DNA of 64,000 nt from Pirellula staleyi DSM 6068 (GTDB lineage Bacteria; Planctomycetota; Planctomycetia; Pirellulales; Pirellulaceae): the NCBI GenBank assembly GCA_945875845.1, contig CAMCMB010000025.1, positions 16,241 to 80,240 on the forward strand, written 5' to 3'. A program made the position numbers and the translations under genes. A model generated the notes under the pieces. It ran no database searches and had not been told where the DNA came from. It saw only the letters and a program-made list of their open reading frames with translations. This document shows, piece by piece, positions 17,907-28,020 of the stretch (the first letter of the stretch is position 1; each line of letters opens with the position of its first letter).

Positions 17907-18554
17907 GTTGGGCCGGAACAGGATGCGCAACTGCGCAAGACGGATGATCAATGGAAAGTCATCGCAGCAATACCCGCCACACTCAAGGACCTCCTGATCT
18001 CGCGATTGGATCGGCTTGATATTCGAAGTGATCTCGTCTTGCTGGGGGCCACCATCGGCCGCGAGTTCACCTACAAAATGATCCAGGCCATCACCGGGAT
18101 GAGCGATGCGGCACTCAAGCGTGAGCTCGATCGCATGGTCAGTGCCGAGATCGTGTATCGCGAAGGAGATCCACCTCAGGCACTCTACACTTTCAAACAC
18201 GCGTTAATCCAAGATGCCGCCTACGATTCGCTGCTCAACGAAAGTCGGCAAGTCAATCACTTGAACATCGCAAATATCCTGGAATCGCATTTTCCGGAAA
18301 CCAAAGAATCGACCCCGGAAGTGCTTGCGCATCACTTCACCAAAGCAGGACAGACAAAACAGGGGATTCATTACTGGATGCAAGCTGGCCAACGCGCTCA
18401 GGGGAAGTCAGCGAACAACGAAGCGATCAGCCACTTCAGCGATGGCTTAAAACTCGTTTCGAAGGTTTCGGAGGAACAAGAGCGTGAAAAGCTGGAAATG
18501 GAGTTCGGGCTGTGCGTGATAAACGCGAATAAGGCGCAGCAACGGGTGTTCTGA
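17907..18554 (+). pseudogene. Internal fragment of an adenylate-cyclase/AAA-ATPase TPR regulator
   Basis: The frame is open from before 17907 through TDDQWKVIAAIPATLKDLL, SRLDRLDIRSDLVLLGATIG, LYTFKHALIQDAAYDSLL and PEVLAHHFTKAGQTKQGIHY. This is the region between the ATPase and TPR parts of large class III adenylate cyclase-like regulators of about 1000-1200 residues. The cyclase domain, the P-loop and most of the TPR region are missing, and the C-terminus ends abruptly in unrelated sequence (NANKAQQRVF). The 5' side merges with repeat family H. I read it as a decayed, truncated gene; the TTG at 18006 is not a true start. Confidence 0.75.
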
Positions 18555-18683
18555 TTTTGTGGACAGATTCGGATAAAAATGGGCCGAGTCCGTGAAGAAA
18601 CGAGTAGGTAGAATCATCAGAAAGTCACGGATCCAGGCTTTTTGTCAATCCACCGGCTTCCAATCACCACAGAAAGTAACGCA

Positions 18684-19841
18684 ATGCTATCCATCCTATC
18701 AGGAAGAGGGCTGAAATTGGGGATCATCGCAGTGGTTGCGAGTGCAGTCTTCCTGTCTGGTTGCGATCAGCCCGCCCCAATCTCCAAGGAAACCAGACCA
18801 AATCCCGCTTCTGTTTCCGCTTCGGGAAACTCTCTAGAGCAGGAGCATCCCCATGTGTCCGGGGCGCATGGCGGAATAGTGGTTCCGATCGGCTCGGATA
18901 GCTATCATGCCGAAGCAGTCATTGAAAAAGATGGTGTTTTTCGTCTGCTGACTCTCGGGCCGGATGAAACTCGAATTCAAGAAGTAGATATCCAACTAAT
19001 CAAGGCGTACGTCAAGGCAGCCGGCGAATCCGATGCGACGCCAATCGACATGAAAGCTGTGCCACAAGAAGGGGACGCGGATGGAAAGACCTCTCAATTT
19101 GTTGGCAAATTGCCAGATACGGCCATAGGGAAAACGATCGATGTCACGATTCCGAATCTGCGAATCGGCAGTGAACGCTTCCGAGTTGGATTCACAACTG
19201 CAGTCGTGTCGCACGATGGTGGCATGCCAGAGGCCGTCACAGGGGCCGAAGAGCAAAAGCTTTATTTCACACCTGGAGGCAAATACACACAAGCCGACAT
19301 CGATGCGAACGGCAAATTACCCGCCGCAGCCAAATTCAAAGGATTCATGTCCAAACACGATATGGCCCCCAAACCCGGTGACTTTATTTGCCCTGTGACT
19401 TTCACCAAAGCGAATCCAAAAATCGAGTGGACCGTCGATGGCAAAAAATATTTGTTTTGCTGCGCTCCCTGTGTGGACGAATTTGTTCGCATGGCCAAGG
19501 AGGAGCCCGACCAAATCAAAGCACCGGACGAGTACATGCAAAGCATGTCCACTGCACTTTCGGCCCCCGAGCCAGCAAGCGTGAACAAACTGGCAGATCC
19601 AAAAATCGCCGCGGCGCTTGCCGCTTTGGACGATGACGATCGTTTAGTGGCTCAATCGCAAAAGTTTTGTGCAGTCGTGACGAACAGCCCACTTGGCTCC
19701 ATGGGAACTCCCATCAAAATCGATGTCAATGGCCAGCCGGTCTTTCTGTGCTGCAAGGGCTGCAAGACCAAAGCCCTTCGCGATCCGGAAGCCACGCTCG
19801 CGGCTGTGGCAAAGCTAAAGTCAGCCAATGCTGACAAATAG
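18684..19841 (+). CDS. Lipoprotein with two Cys-rich metal-binding (TRASH/YHS-like) modules
   Basis: A 385-residue lipoprotein starting at the ATG at 18684, with the lipobox LSGC (Cys27). The mature N-terminus is His-rich (EQEHPHVSGAHGG). Two C-terminal modules share a layout with one Cys followed by a CC...C block: ICPVTFTK with LFCCAPCVDEF, and FCAVVTNSP with VFLCCKGC. These resemble TRASH/YHS-type metal-binding domains. The gene overlaps the next one, a double adaptor, by 14 bp, and an RND pump follows, so it probably hands metal (copper, silver or a similar soft ion) to the efflux complex. I infer the metal specificity; the sequence does not show it. Confidence 0.82.
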   Translation: MLSILSGRGLKLGIIAVVASAVFLSGCDQPAPISKETRPNPASVSASGNSLEQEHPHVSGAHGGIVVPIGSDSYHAEAVIEKDGVFRLLTLGPDETRIQEVDIQLIKAYVKAAGESDATPIDMKAVPQEGDADGKTSQFVGKLPDTAIGKTIDVTIPNLRIGSERFRVGFTTAVVSHDGGMPEAVTGAEEQKLYFTPGGKYTQADIDANGKLPAAAKFKGFMSKHDMAPKPGDFICPVTFTKANPKIEWTVDGKKYLFCCAPCVDEFVRMAKEEPDQIKAPDEYMQSMSTALSAPEPASVNKLADPKIAAALAALDDDDRLVAQSQKFCAVVTNSPLGSMGTPIKIDVNGQPVFLCCKGCKTKALRDPEATLAAVAKLKSANADK

Positions 19842-22092
19842 GTCGGCTCAAAGATCGGCTCAGACGATGCCCAACAATCGATGGTCGCTTCTGTTTTTCG
19901 TTTGCAACTCTTTCACGTGGGTCAATGCCCATGAAGGCCATCGGCCGCTTCCGACGCGAGGAATGGAGGTCAATACGGACAAGGGTAGCATGGTTTTGAC
20001 CAAGGCGGCTCGCGAAATTCTCGACGTGCAAACGGTTGAAGCAACTCCTCAGTCGATCCATCGAAGCGTCACTGCCTATGGTTCCATCGTTGTGCCTTGG
20101 AACCAACATGCCGTCATCGCTTCATCGCTGAGTGGTCGCATTGTCGATCTGAAAGTTCGGCCTGGCGATTCGGTCATGGCGGGCCAAGTTCTCGCAGAAT
20201 TGGATAGTTCGGAACTGGAGCAACTTCAATTGGAATTGCGTGCAGCTCAAGTAGACGTTTCGTTCTCTACGCAGCTAGTCGCTTCCACCGATGCCGCCAG
20301 TCGCTCCGGCGCGATTCCGGCGACTCGGTTGGCCGACGCTCGATTGAAACTTTTGCAGGATCAATCTGCGGTCGAAGTGGCTAGCGCCAAGTGGAAGGCT
20401 CTTGGGCTGCCGATGTCCACGCTGAGCGCAATGCTCAACAATCCACAGCAACCCGTCAAGCAGAACTTGCCGCTATTGAGTCCTATTCAAGGCATCGTAA
20501 CGCATGCCGATTTATCCATCGGAAAAGTAGTGGACCCAAAGGAGCATCTCTTTGAGATACTTGACGACAGAGTGGTATGGCTCAAAATTGGGGTCCTCGA
20601 AAAGGATTTAGCGAGCGTTGCTGTGGGCCAATCGGTGAGCTTTCGTGCCACGTCGATTCCTTTGCATGAGTTCTCAGGCGTGATCGATGTCGTCGACTCC
20701 TTTCTGGATCCTGATTCTCATATGGGACTGGTTTGGGCGACGCTTCGCAACGCATCGGATAGCAGTTCTCAACTATTGCCGGGTATGTCAGGTTCCGTCC
20801 GGATTGCACGGGCTACACCATCCAACCAAAACCAACGGCTCGCGATCCCTATGGCTGCGGTCATTCGCGACGGAGCGGAGAGATTTGTACTGGTGGAAAA
20901 GGAGCAGACCAACGCCGCATCGACGTATCAGAAGCAATCCGTTGCACTTGGGGATCGGGCCGGAACTGCCATTGAGGTTTTGGGGGGCGACTTGTTCCCC
21001 GGTGATCGAGTGGTCACGCGTGGCAGTCATGAGCTTGGAAGTTTCTTCGCGAAAGGAGTGTTATCGGTTCGTCCCGAAGTGGCTCGCGATATTCACTTAG
21101 AGGTGCAACCGGTGTCGATGCAATCGATTGCACGCACGATCAATGTCGATGGGGTCGTCGATGTACCACCCATGAATCGCAGCGTCGCATCGTCGCAACT
21201 GGGCGGTACGATTCAATCCATATTGGTGGACCGTGGGGCAAAGGTACGTCGGGGCGACATTCTGGCGGAAATACGTAGCCAGCCCTTTCAGAATCTGCAA
21301 CTCGATCTGATCAAGGTGCAACTCGACCTGGGATTGCAGCAAAGTATCCTCGGAAATCTTAAGGCTGCAGTCGATGCTATTTCTCAGCGTCGTCTTTGGG
21401 AGACGGAGAGTCTGGTCAATCAGTTGACGAGTCGCCGCGATACGATCGCTATGCAGCTCAAAACTGTAGGATTGATGCCGGACCAAATTGACGCAATTGC
21501 ATCGAGAAGGCAACTGGTGCCCTCCCTACCGGTGCGAGCTCCTATCGACGGTGTGATTGTCGGATTCGATAAGTTCCTGGGCCACGTTGTTCGACCCGAT
21601 GAACCGATCCTGGAAATACATGATTTGCGTCATGCATGGGTACAAGGTTTTATTTCGGAACGAGATTTCCCAACCATTCACCTTGGACAATCGGTACGAG
21701 TTCGCTTGGTGACATCACCCGACGAAGTACTCAAGGGAACCATCGTGAGGAGTGGGAAATCCATTTCCGAAGTCGATCGAACACTGTCGGTATGGATTGA
21801 ATTGGAGGAGTTGCCAAGCTTCCAGGTCCAGCACAACATGCTGGCGAGGATCAGTATCGAGACCGGGGAGAGCACAAGCGGACTCTCGGTCCCAAGAGAT
21901 GCAATTGTTCGCGAAGGAATGCGGTCCTATGTGTTTATTGAAGGTCAGAACAAAACGTTCGAACGACGGTTTGTCGTCCCCGGGGCCAGAAATGACTTAC
22001 AAGTGATTGTCGATGAAGGACTTGGGGTTGGCGAATCCGTAGCGGTCCGCGGTGCGGCGTCGCTTCAGTCTGGCTATGCGGCCTTGAAGTGA
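19828..22092 (+). CDS. Double-length RND efflux adaptor (two fused membrane-fusion protein modules)
   Basis: A 754-residue protein, about twice the length of a normal CusB/CzcB-type adaptor. Module 1 (roughly residues 55-415) has a lipoyl half (IVDLKVRPGDSVMAGQVLAE) and its return half (LSPIQGIVTHADLSIGKVVD), ending in PGDRVVTRGSHEL. Module 2 (about 425-754) repeats the order: GGTIQSILVDRGAKVRRGDI, then VRAPIDGVIVGFDKFLGHVV, ending in GESVAVRGAASL. The N-terminus carries a signal-like segment followed by AHEGHRP. The start at 19828 overlaps the previous stop; the ATG at 19867 gives a cleaner signal peptide and is a real alternative. It bridges the inner-membrane pump to an outer-membrane channel, which is not encoded here. 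Confidence 0.88.
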   Translation: MLTNRSAQRSAQTMPNNRWSLLFFVCNSFTWVNAHEGHRPLPTRGMEVNTDKGSMVLTKAAREILDVQTVEATPQSIHRSVTAYGSIVVPWNQHAVIASSLSGRIVDLKVRPGDSVMAGQVLAELDSSELEQLQLELRAAQVDVSFSTQLVASTDAASRSGAIPATRLADARLKLLQDQSAVEVASAKWKALGLPMSTLSAMLNNPQQPVKQNLPLLSPIQGIVTHADLSIGKVVDPKEHLFEILDDRVVWLKIGVLEKDLASVAVGQSVSFRATSIPLHEFSGVIDVVDSFLDPDSHMGLVWATLRNASDSSSQLLPGMSGSVRIARATPSNQNQRLAIPMAAVIRDGAERFVLVEKEQTNAASTYQKQSVALGDRAGTAIEVLGGDLFPGDRVVTRGSHELGSFFAKGVLSVRPEVARDIHLEVQPVSMQSIARTINVDGVVDVPPMNRSVASSQLGGTIQSILVDRGAKVRRGDILAEIRSQPFQNLQLDLIKVQLDLGLQQSILGNLKAAVDAISQRRLWETESLVNQLTSRRDTIAMQLKTVGLMPDQIDAIASRRQLVPSLPVRAPIDGVIVGFDKFLGHVVRPDEPILEIHDLRHAWVQGFISERDFPTIHLGQSVRVRLVTSPDEVLKGTIVRSGKSISEVDRTLSVWIELEELPSFQVQHNMLARISIETGESTSGLSVPRDAIVREGMRSYVFIEGQNKTFERRFVVPGARNDLQVIVDEGLGVGESVAVRGAASLQSGYAALK

Positions 22093-22115
22093 ATGTTGAA
22101 ATTATTTTGGTTGAC

Positions 22116-22180
22116 TCACCGGACGGCTCGCGCCGTTCCGCTACCCAATGTTCGCGGCAGGGGCGCGAGCCCTCCGGTGA
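22116..22180. repeat. Repeat family C, inverted pair between adaptor and pump genes
   Basis: TCACCGGACGGCTCGCGCC (22116-22134) and GGCGCGAGCCCTCCGGTGA (22162-22180) form a near-perfect 19-bp inverted repeat. Related copies are at 30219-30333 and 51249-51275. The gap between the two genes is otherwise empty (22093-22287). Confidence 0.8.
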
Positions 22181-22287
22181 TGGCCCAAGCATTTTTTCAC
22201 AGCCTTGGAGCGAAAGGCGACGATCATAAAATCACAGCCTCTTCCGAAAACGCCCCGTCGCCTCATTTGGAAAATAAATAAGACCCT

Positions 22288-25200
22288 ATGCTCAATGCCA
22301 TTATCAAGTTCTCACTTCATAACCGCGGCATCGTGCTTATTGTCGGTTTGCTAATTCTGCTGTACGGTGGATATCAGCTCAGTCAAATGCCGGTCGATGT
22401 CTTTCCGGATTTGAATCGACCCACCGTCACGATCATGACCGAGTCGCCTGGGCTGGCCCCGGAAGAGGTCGAGGTGCTGGTGACGCGCCCCATTGAATAC
22501 CAGCTCAATGGCGCAACGGGTGTGAAGCGTGTCCGCTCTGCATCCGGCATCGGTCTATCGATCGTATGGGTGGAATTCGAGTGGGGGACCGACATCTATC
22601 GAGATCGACAGATCGTCGCCGAAAAAGTGCAAATCGTCCGCGAGCGTTTGCCAAAGGGTATCAACCCGGTGATGGCCCCTATCTCCTCCATCATGGGCGA
22701 AATCATGCTGCTCGGACTTCGAAGTCAAGAGGAACCGACAGAGGAGGATTCCCTGGAATCGCAGCGGATGCAGTTGCGAACGCTCGGCGAGTTCACCATC
22801 CGAAATCGTCTGCTTGCAGTCGAAGGCGTTTCGCAGGTTACGGTCATGGGTGGGACTCTCAAGCAATATCAAATCATTACCTCGCCTGACCGGTTGGCGG
22901 CACAAAATGTCACCTTGGCACAGCTGACCGCTGCTGCTGAAAAAGCGAATGTGTTGGCCGGTGGTGGGATCATGGTACGTCCACCCAAAGAATCGCTCAT
23001 ACGTATCAGCGGCCAGTCGCTATCGCTCGAAGAGATCGAGAACTCGCCTATCCTGTGGCGAGGAAAACGAGCCGTGCTCATCAAAGAAGTGGCGGATGTT
23101 CGCTTTGGCGGACCTGTCAAACGTGGCGATGGGAGCGTCCGAGTCAAAACGGCCCAAGGTGTCGAAGGCGGCTCAGCAGTGATCCTGGCCGTTCAAAAGC
23201 AACCGGGAGCTGACACCTTAACGCTCGATCGCGAAATCGACAGCGTTCTCAATGGTTTGCAAGCCGACTTGCCAAAAGATGTGGTCATTGAGCGTCGCAT
23301 TTTCAAACAAGCCGACTTCATTCGTTCCGCCATAGAGAACGTCATTGAAGCCGTTCGCGATGGGGCACTTTGGGTAGTCATTGTCTTGTTTCTGTTTATG
23401 TGGAACTTTCGCACGAGCATCAGTTCGCTCACATCGATGCCCTTGTCGATTTTCTTGACCTTCCTAATCTTCCACTGGTGCGGCATCACGATCAACACCA
23501 TGACGCTTGGAGGAATTGCGGTCGCTATTGGTGATTTGGTTGATGATTCCATCGTGGATATCGAAAACATCTACCGTCGACTCAAAGAGAATCGCCACTT
23601 GCCCGTAGAAGCGCAGCGGCCAGCCATCGATGTGATATACGACGCATCCTGCGAGGTCAGAAATTCCATTGTTTACGCAACACTGATCGTTTCCCTTGTT
23701 GTGCTACCCCTATTCTCGATGGACGGACTCGAGGGGCGGATGTTCGCGCCGCTGGGTTTGTCGTACATAACTGCGCTGATGGCTTCGCTCGCCGTTTCTC
23801 TTACCATTACACCGGTGTTGGCGTTCTATTTGCTACCGGGTGCGAAATTCCTGGACGATCGCCGTGATCCATTCTTGCTTCGAGTCCTAAAAGGCATCGT
23901 TTCACGGGTCTTGCGAGTCACACTGAGAAATGCGAACGCCGTGCTCATCGGGACACTTGTTTGCGTCACACTTTCTTTGACGACGTTGTACTGGATGGGT
24001 GGCGAGTTCTTGCCACCGTTCAACGAAGGGACTTTTACAATCAGCTTTCAGGCCGAGCCAGGGACAAGTCTTATTGAGAGCCAACGGTTGGCCGAACGCG
24101 CGGAGAAAATGCTGCTTGACATTCCGGAGGTAACCGCCGTTTCTCGTCGGACGGGTCGGGCGGAGTTGGACGAACACGCCGAGGGGGTCAATTCCTCTGA
24201 AATCGATGTGCAAGTGGCGCAGCACCGTCAGAATCGTCCAGGGATCCTTTTTGCGTTGATTCGATTGGTCCCCATTGCTCATCTTTGGGGTGTTGAGACG
24301 CGGGGGCGACCGCATGATGTGGTCATGGCCGAGTTACGGGACAAAGTGACTTTGATTCCCGGCATCAAAGCGAACATTGGGCAACCGATTTCGCATCGAC
24401 TGGACCATATCATGTCCGGTGTTCGTGCACAGATTGCGGTCAAAGTATTTGGCAATGATCTTCGAGAGCTTCGCGATGCCAGTCAAGATGTGTACACAGC
24501 CATGAGCAGTGTTCCCGGTGTTGTCGATTTGCAAGTGGAACCGCAGGTCGAGGTGACCCAAGTGCGGTTGCAAGTGCGTCGCGAGGACGCTGCTCGGTAC
24601 GGACTTTCGCCAGGTGACGTCGCCGAACTGATGGAAACGGCCTACCAAGGTCGAGTTGTTTCGCAAGTGCTCGACGAAGATCGCTACTTTGGACTGGTGG
24701 TTTGGTACGACGAAGCTTCGCGGAATGACCCTGATGTCATCGCAGAGACGATCATCGAGACCCCATCCGGGCGACGCGTTGCGCTCGGCGAAGTGGTCGA
24801 TGTATTGGATACAACTGGGCCGAACACACTCAATCGAGAGCACGTGCAGCGGCGAATTGTCGTTTTTTGCAACGTACAAGGTCGCGACTTGACGAGTGTC
24901 GTCAACGCAATTCGCGTCGCTACGGAACCGATCGCAAAGCGATTGCGCGGGTTACCGGGCGACTATCACATCGAGTATGGTGGGCAGTTCGAAGCGCAGC
25001 GTGATGCGAACATTCGTCTTTTGATTTTGGGCAGCTTGTCTATCGTCGGCGTTTTTCTACTGCTCATTAAATGTCTTGGATCTTGGCGGGCCGCTTTGCA
25101 AGTGCTTGTCAATATCCCTCTAGCAGCGATGGGGTCCATTATCACGCTGTTGATTGTGAATCAGCCATCCTTCGAAGTACTAGCTGCCGCACCATGGTGG

Positions 25201-25626
25201 CAATGGCCAAGCGTTTGGATTGGCGCGACGACGCTGTCGGTAGCTCATTGGGTTGGCTTCATCACGTTGATCGGGATCGTCAGTCGGAACGGCATCATGA
25301 TGATTTCGCATTACATGCACTTGATGGAACACGAGGGTGAAACCTTTAGCGAGTCGATGATTATTCGTGGCAGTCTTGAACGCCTGGCTCCCGTGATGAT
25401 GACGGCAATGACCAGTTTCATCGGATTGCTGCCGCTCGTTCTCGGAGCGGGTCAGACAGGCAAGGAAATCCTCTACCCACTCGCTTTAGTCGTTTTCGGC
25501 GGCATGTTGACATCGACGTTGCTCGATCAGCTCGTCACGCCTGCCTTGTTTTACCGTTTCGGTGCTCGCAGCGTCGGTGCTCGCAGCGTCGGTGCTCGCA
25601 GCGTCGGGCGCGTGCTGACAAAATAG
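22288..25626 (+). CDS. RND heavy-metal-type efflux pump (CusA/CzcA-like)
   Basis: A 1112-residue inner-membrane RND permease with the standard order of TM1, porter loop (PGLAPEEVEVLVTRPIEYQL), TM2-6, second porter loop, and TM7-12. The proton-relay region reads GDLVDDSIVDIENIYRRLK in TM4, with Asp and Glu at the positions seen in CzcA-type pumps. It exports cations or small molecules from the periplasm using the proton gradient, together with the adaptor just upstream. The last 22 residues are unusual: GARSV is repeated three times by a 15-bp tandem repeat, followed by GRVLTK. The 195-bp gap before it contains repeat family C. Confidence 0.95.
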   Translation: MLNAIIKFSLHNRGIVLIVGLLILLYGGYQLSQMPVDVFPDLNRPTVTIMTESPGLAPEEVEVLVTRPIEYQLNGATGVKRVRSASGIGLSIVWVEFEWGTDIYRDRQIVAEKVQIVRERLPKGINPVMAPISSIMGEIMLLGLRSQEEPTEEDSLESQRMQLRTLGEFTIRNRLLAVEGVSQVTVMGGTLKQYQIITSPDRLAAQNVTLAQLTAAAEKANVLAGGGIMVRPPKESLIRISGQSLSLEEIENSPILWRGKRAVLIKEVADVRFGGPVKRGDGSVRVKTAQGVEGGSAVILAVQKQPGADTLTLDREIDSVLNGLQADLPKDVVIERRIFKQADFIRSAIENVIEAVRDGALWVVIVLFLFMWNFRTSISSLTSMPLSIFLTFLIFHWCGITINTMTLGGIAVAIGDLVDDSIVDIENIYRRLKENRHLPVEAQRPAIDVIYDASCEVRNSIVYATLIVSLVVLPLFSMDGLEGRMFAPLGLSYITALMASLAVSLTITPVLAFYLLPGAKFLDDRRDPFLLRVLKGIVSRVLRVTLRNANAVLIGTLVCVTLSLTTLYWMGGEFLPPFNEGTFTISFQAEPGTSLIESQRLAERAEKMLLDIPEVTAVSRRTGRAELDEHAEGVNSSEIDVQVAQHRQNRPGILFALIRLVPIAHLWGVETRGRPHDVVMAELRDKVTLIPGIKANIGQPISHRLDHIMSGVRAQIAVKVFGNDLRELRDASQDVYTAMSSVPGVVDLQVEPQVEVTQVRLQVRREDAARYGLSPGDVAELMETAYQGRVVSQVLDEDRYFGLVVWYDEASRNDPDVIAETIIETPSGRRVALGEVVDVLDTTGPNTLNREHVQRRIVVFCNVQGRDLTSVVNAIRVATEPIAKRLRGLPGDYHIEYGGQFEAQRDANIRLLILGSLSIVGVFLLLIKCLGSWRAALQVLVNIPLAAMGSIITLLIVNQPSFEVLAAAPWWQWPSVWIGATTLSVAHWVGFITLIGIVSRNGIMMISHYMHLMEHEGETFSESMIIRGSLERLAPVMMTAMTSFIGLLPLVLGAGQTGKEILYPLALVVFGGMLTSTLLDQLVTPALFYRFGARSVGARSVGARSVGRVLTK
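25561..25605 (+). repeat. In-frame 15-bp minisatellite, 3 units, in the pump's C-terminus
   Basis: GGTGCTCGCAGCGTC is repeated exactly three times and encodes GARSV-GARSV-GARSV in the cytoplasmic tail. The unit length keeps the frame, so copy-number changes would lengthen or shorten the tail without breaking the protein. Confidence 0.97.
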
Positions 25627-25659
25627 GCGAAAGGAGACTGCTGATTTAATCCGCATTAA

Positions 25660-25811
25660 TCCCAACCCGACGCATTACGGTTTGTTGATTTGATGGTACG
25701 ACGGACTTCCAAGTCCGTCGAATTCCCCATTGACGGACTTGGAAGTCCGTCCTACCGCCCTTAACCAATAACGACTTCATTAAATCAACAGCCCGTAGCG
25801 CTTCGGGTTGT
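25660..25811. repeat. Palindromic element family A, shortened copy
   Basis: The core inverted repeat (25695-25756) pairs two copies of GGACTTCCAAGTCCGTC around AATTCCCCATTGA. The flanks (TTTGTTGATTTGATGG on the left, CATTAAATCAACAGCCC on the right) and the outer AACCCGACG...CGGGTT also match the 221-bp elements downstream. The right arm is shorter than in the full copies. Confidence 0.88.
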
Positions 25812-26389
25812 GATCGAGCCTTTGCTTGTAGCAAATCCAATAAATCAGCAGTCTCTAAAAGGGCGAGGGAAGGAGGACTCCAAAAGCTGTAGAAGGAGTA
25901 AAGAATCGTAAAATAGAAAAAATACCCCGGCCAGGTGCAATGAGGCGGACACTGCACACTGGCCGATGGGGTACTCTGCGGTCGGCGAACCGACGCAAAT
26001 CCATTTGGACTCATGCTTTTAGATCGAAGCATCGAGAGCGTGGAGCTGTGGGTTTAGTCCACAAGCTCCGCCACTCAGTCGACGTTGGGTAGAACAGGGA
26101 TGTGCACAACATTCGGGCACATTCCCACTTAGGAACGTGGAAGCAATGTTTGTGCCAAAACCCTGTTTTGCGACAGAAGTGAAGGGATTCCACCCATGAC
26201 AACTTTTTTCGTTACGCTAAGCTATGCAAAACTCCCCAAGGTTTGGGGCGGAACTCGCAGGGGCATCCGCTGCGCTATTCCCGACGGATCTCCGCATCTG
26301 CTTAAAATAGGGGCAACGCGAACCCTGCAGAACAAGTGATTGTCGTAGGATCGTGCTCGCAACAACCAATCAAAAAAAATCGAACCATT
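25812..26389. other. Long intergenic region before leuA, no gene seen
   Basis: No convincing ORF. It contains a small hairpin (TGGAGCTGTGG at 26041-26051 against CCACAAGCTCC at 26059-26069), purine-rich tracts and several short CATTCC/GGAATG-type words near 26098-26160. I could not recognise a T-box, a leader peptide rich in Leu codons or another leuA attenuator. Confidence 0.6.
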
Positions 26390-27997
26390 ATGACGAATCC
26401 CTCCATTGTCCCTGAATCCCCAAGTGCTTCCAAAGCGAATTCGACACTCCGTACGATCAAGATTTTCGATACGACGTTGCGGGATGGCGAACAATCGCCC
26501 GGTGGAAGCATGAATCTGACCGAAAAACTGAAGGTGGCTCAGGCGCTTTCGGATTTGGGGATCGATGTGATGGAGGCCGGTTTTCCCATCGCCTCACCTG
26601 GAGATTTCGAGGCCGTGCGCGAGATTTCGGCCACCATTCGCGGTCCGATTATCTGCGGATTGGCTCGATGCAACGACGGCGATATCGATCGGGCGTGGGA
26701 GGCATTGCAAAAAGCCCAGCAGGCTCGTATTCACGTCTTTCTTGCAACGAGCGCCATTCACCGAGAATTCAAGCTGCGAATGTCTCAAGAGGAGATCATT
26801 CAACGAGCCGTCAAGGGAGTGCAGCGCGCGGTGTCGCATTGCGATGATGTCGAGTTCTCCGCAGAAGATGCAGCCAGAACCGAAATCGATTTCTTGTGCC
26901 GCGTTGTCGAAGCGGCCATCGATGCAGGCGCAACGACGATCAACGTTCCCGATACCGTGGGTTACACGACTCCCAATGAAATGTACGAACGCATTCAGTC
27001 CTTGCTCAATCGTGTCCCCAATATTGATAAAGCTGTCTTGAGTTGCCACTGCCACGATGATCTTGGATTAGCGGTTGCAAATTCACTTGCCGCCGTTCAA
27101 GCGGGTGCCGGTCAAATTGAGTGCACCATCAATGGTATCGGGGAACGGGCTGGCAACTGCTCTCTTGAAGAAGTCGTTATGGCAATGCGAACCCGCCAGG
27201 AACTGTTTCACACCCAGACGCGGATCGTCACCGAGCGGCTTGTGCCTGTCAGTCGTTTGCTTTGTAAGATCACAGGCCTGGACGTTCAACGCAACAAAGC
27301 GATCGTGGGTCGAAATGCGTTTGCGCATGAGTCAGGCATCCATCAAGATGGCATGCTCAAAGATCGTAGCACTTATGAAATCATGCGCCCCGAAGATGTT
27401 GGTTTTGCAAAGACGGATCTCGTGCTCGGCAAGCACAGTGGTCGCGCCGCATTAGCGGACCGAGCTCGCGAGTTAGGTTATCAACTTACCGGTGAGCAGT
27501 TGCAAACCGTGTTCGAGCAATTCAAGACATTAGCAGACAAGAAGAAAGAGCTTTACGATGGCGATATCGTCGCCTTGATACAGCAACAGATTAGCGGACC
27601 GACACAACGCGTTTGGTCTCTGGTTTCGTTCTCCGTTTCGAGCGGTAGCGGCAAAACGCCAACCGTTGAGTTAACCTTGCAACATGGGGACGAACAGTTC
27701 ACCGAGCGAGTGGAACAAGGGGACGGTCCGATCGATGCAGCCTTCTGGGCAGTCGAAAAAATAACGGGCATCAAGGTCGTATGCAAGGACTTTCGAGTTC
27801 GAAGCGCCACGATCGGACGCGATGCCTTGGGAGAGGTTACCGTCGAGGTTGAGCACGAAGGGCAAATGTACCGCGGAATGGGCACATCCACGGATACGGT
27901 GGAGTCAACCATCCAGGCGATGCTCAATGCGGTCAACCGAATTGTTACGGAAAAGACGGTTCGCTCTCAAGCTCGCGTCACGCCACAAGATGCATGA
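26390..27997 (+). CDS. leuA: 2-isopropylmalate synthase
   Basis: A 535-residue enzyme that condenses acetyl-CoA with 2-oxoisovalerate in the first committed step of leucine synthesis. The catalytic TIM barrel opens with IKIFDTTLRDGEQSPGGSMN, continues with the metal ligands in SCHCHDDLGLAVANSLA and has GIGERAGNCSLEEVVMA and FAHESGIHQDGMLK. The C-terminal regulatory LeuA dimer domain (after about residue 390) ends with TVESTIQAMLNAVNR. The ATG at 26390 is chosen over an upstream GTG at 26336. It converges on pyrE, with a 16-bp stem between them. It is probably feedback-inhibited by leucine through the C-terminal domain, as is usual for the family. Confidence 0.97.
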   Translation: MTNPSIVPESPSASKANSTLRTIKIFDTTLRDGEQSPGGSMNLTEKLKVAQALSDLGIDVMEAGFPIASPGDFEAVREISATIRGPIICGLARCNDGDIDRAWEALQKAQQARIHVFLATSAIHREFKLRMSQEEIIQRAVKGVQRAVSHCDDVEFSAEDAARTEIDFLCRVVEAAIDAGATTINVPDTVGYTTPNEMYERIQSLLNRVPNIDKAVLSCHCHDDLGLAVANSLAAVQAGAGQIECTINGIGERAGNCSLEEVVMAMRTRQELFHTQTRIVTERLVPVSRLLCKITGLDVQRNKAIVGRNAFAHESGIHQDGMLKDRSTYEIMRPEDVGFAKTDLVLGKHSGRAALADRARELGYQLTGEQLQTVFEQFKTLADKKKELYDGDIVALIQQQISGPTQRVWSLVSFSVSSGSGKTPTVELTLQHGDEQFTERVEQGDGPIDAAFWAVEKITGIKVVCKDFRVRSATIGRDALGEVTVEVEHEGQMYRGMGTSTDTVESTIQAMLNAVNRIVTEKTVRSQARVTPQDA

Positions 27998-28020
27998 GGT
28001 GTCCTGAGTAAGTCGATGGA

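Noticed and set aside
25812..26389. A leucine leader or T-box before leuA
   Set aside because: No run of Leu codons, no T-box core and no terminator/antiterminator pair was recognisable.
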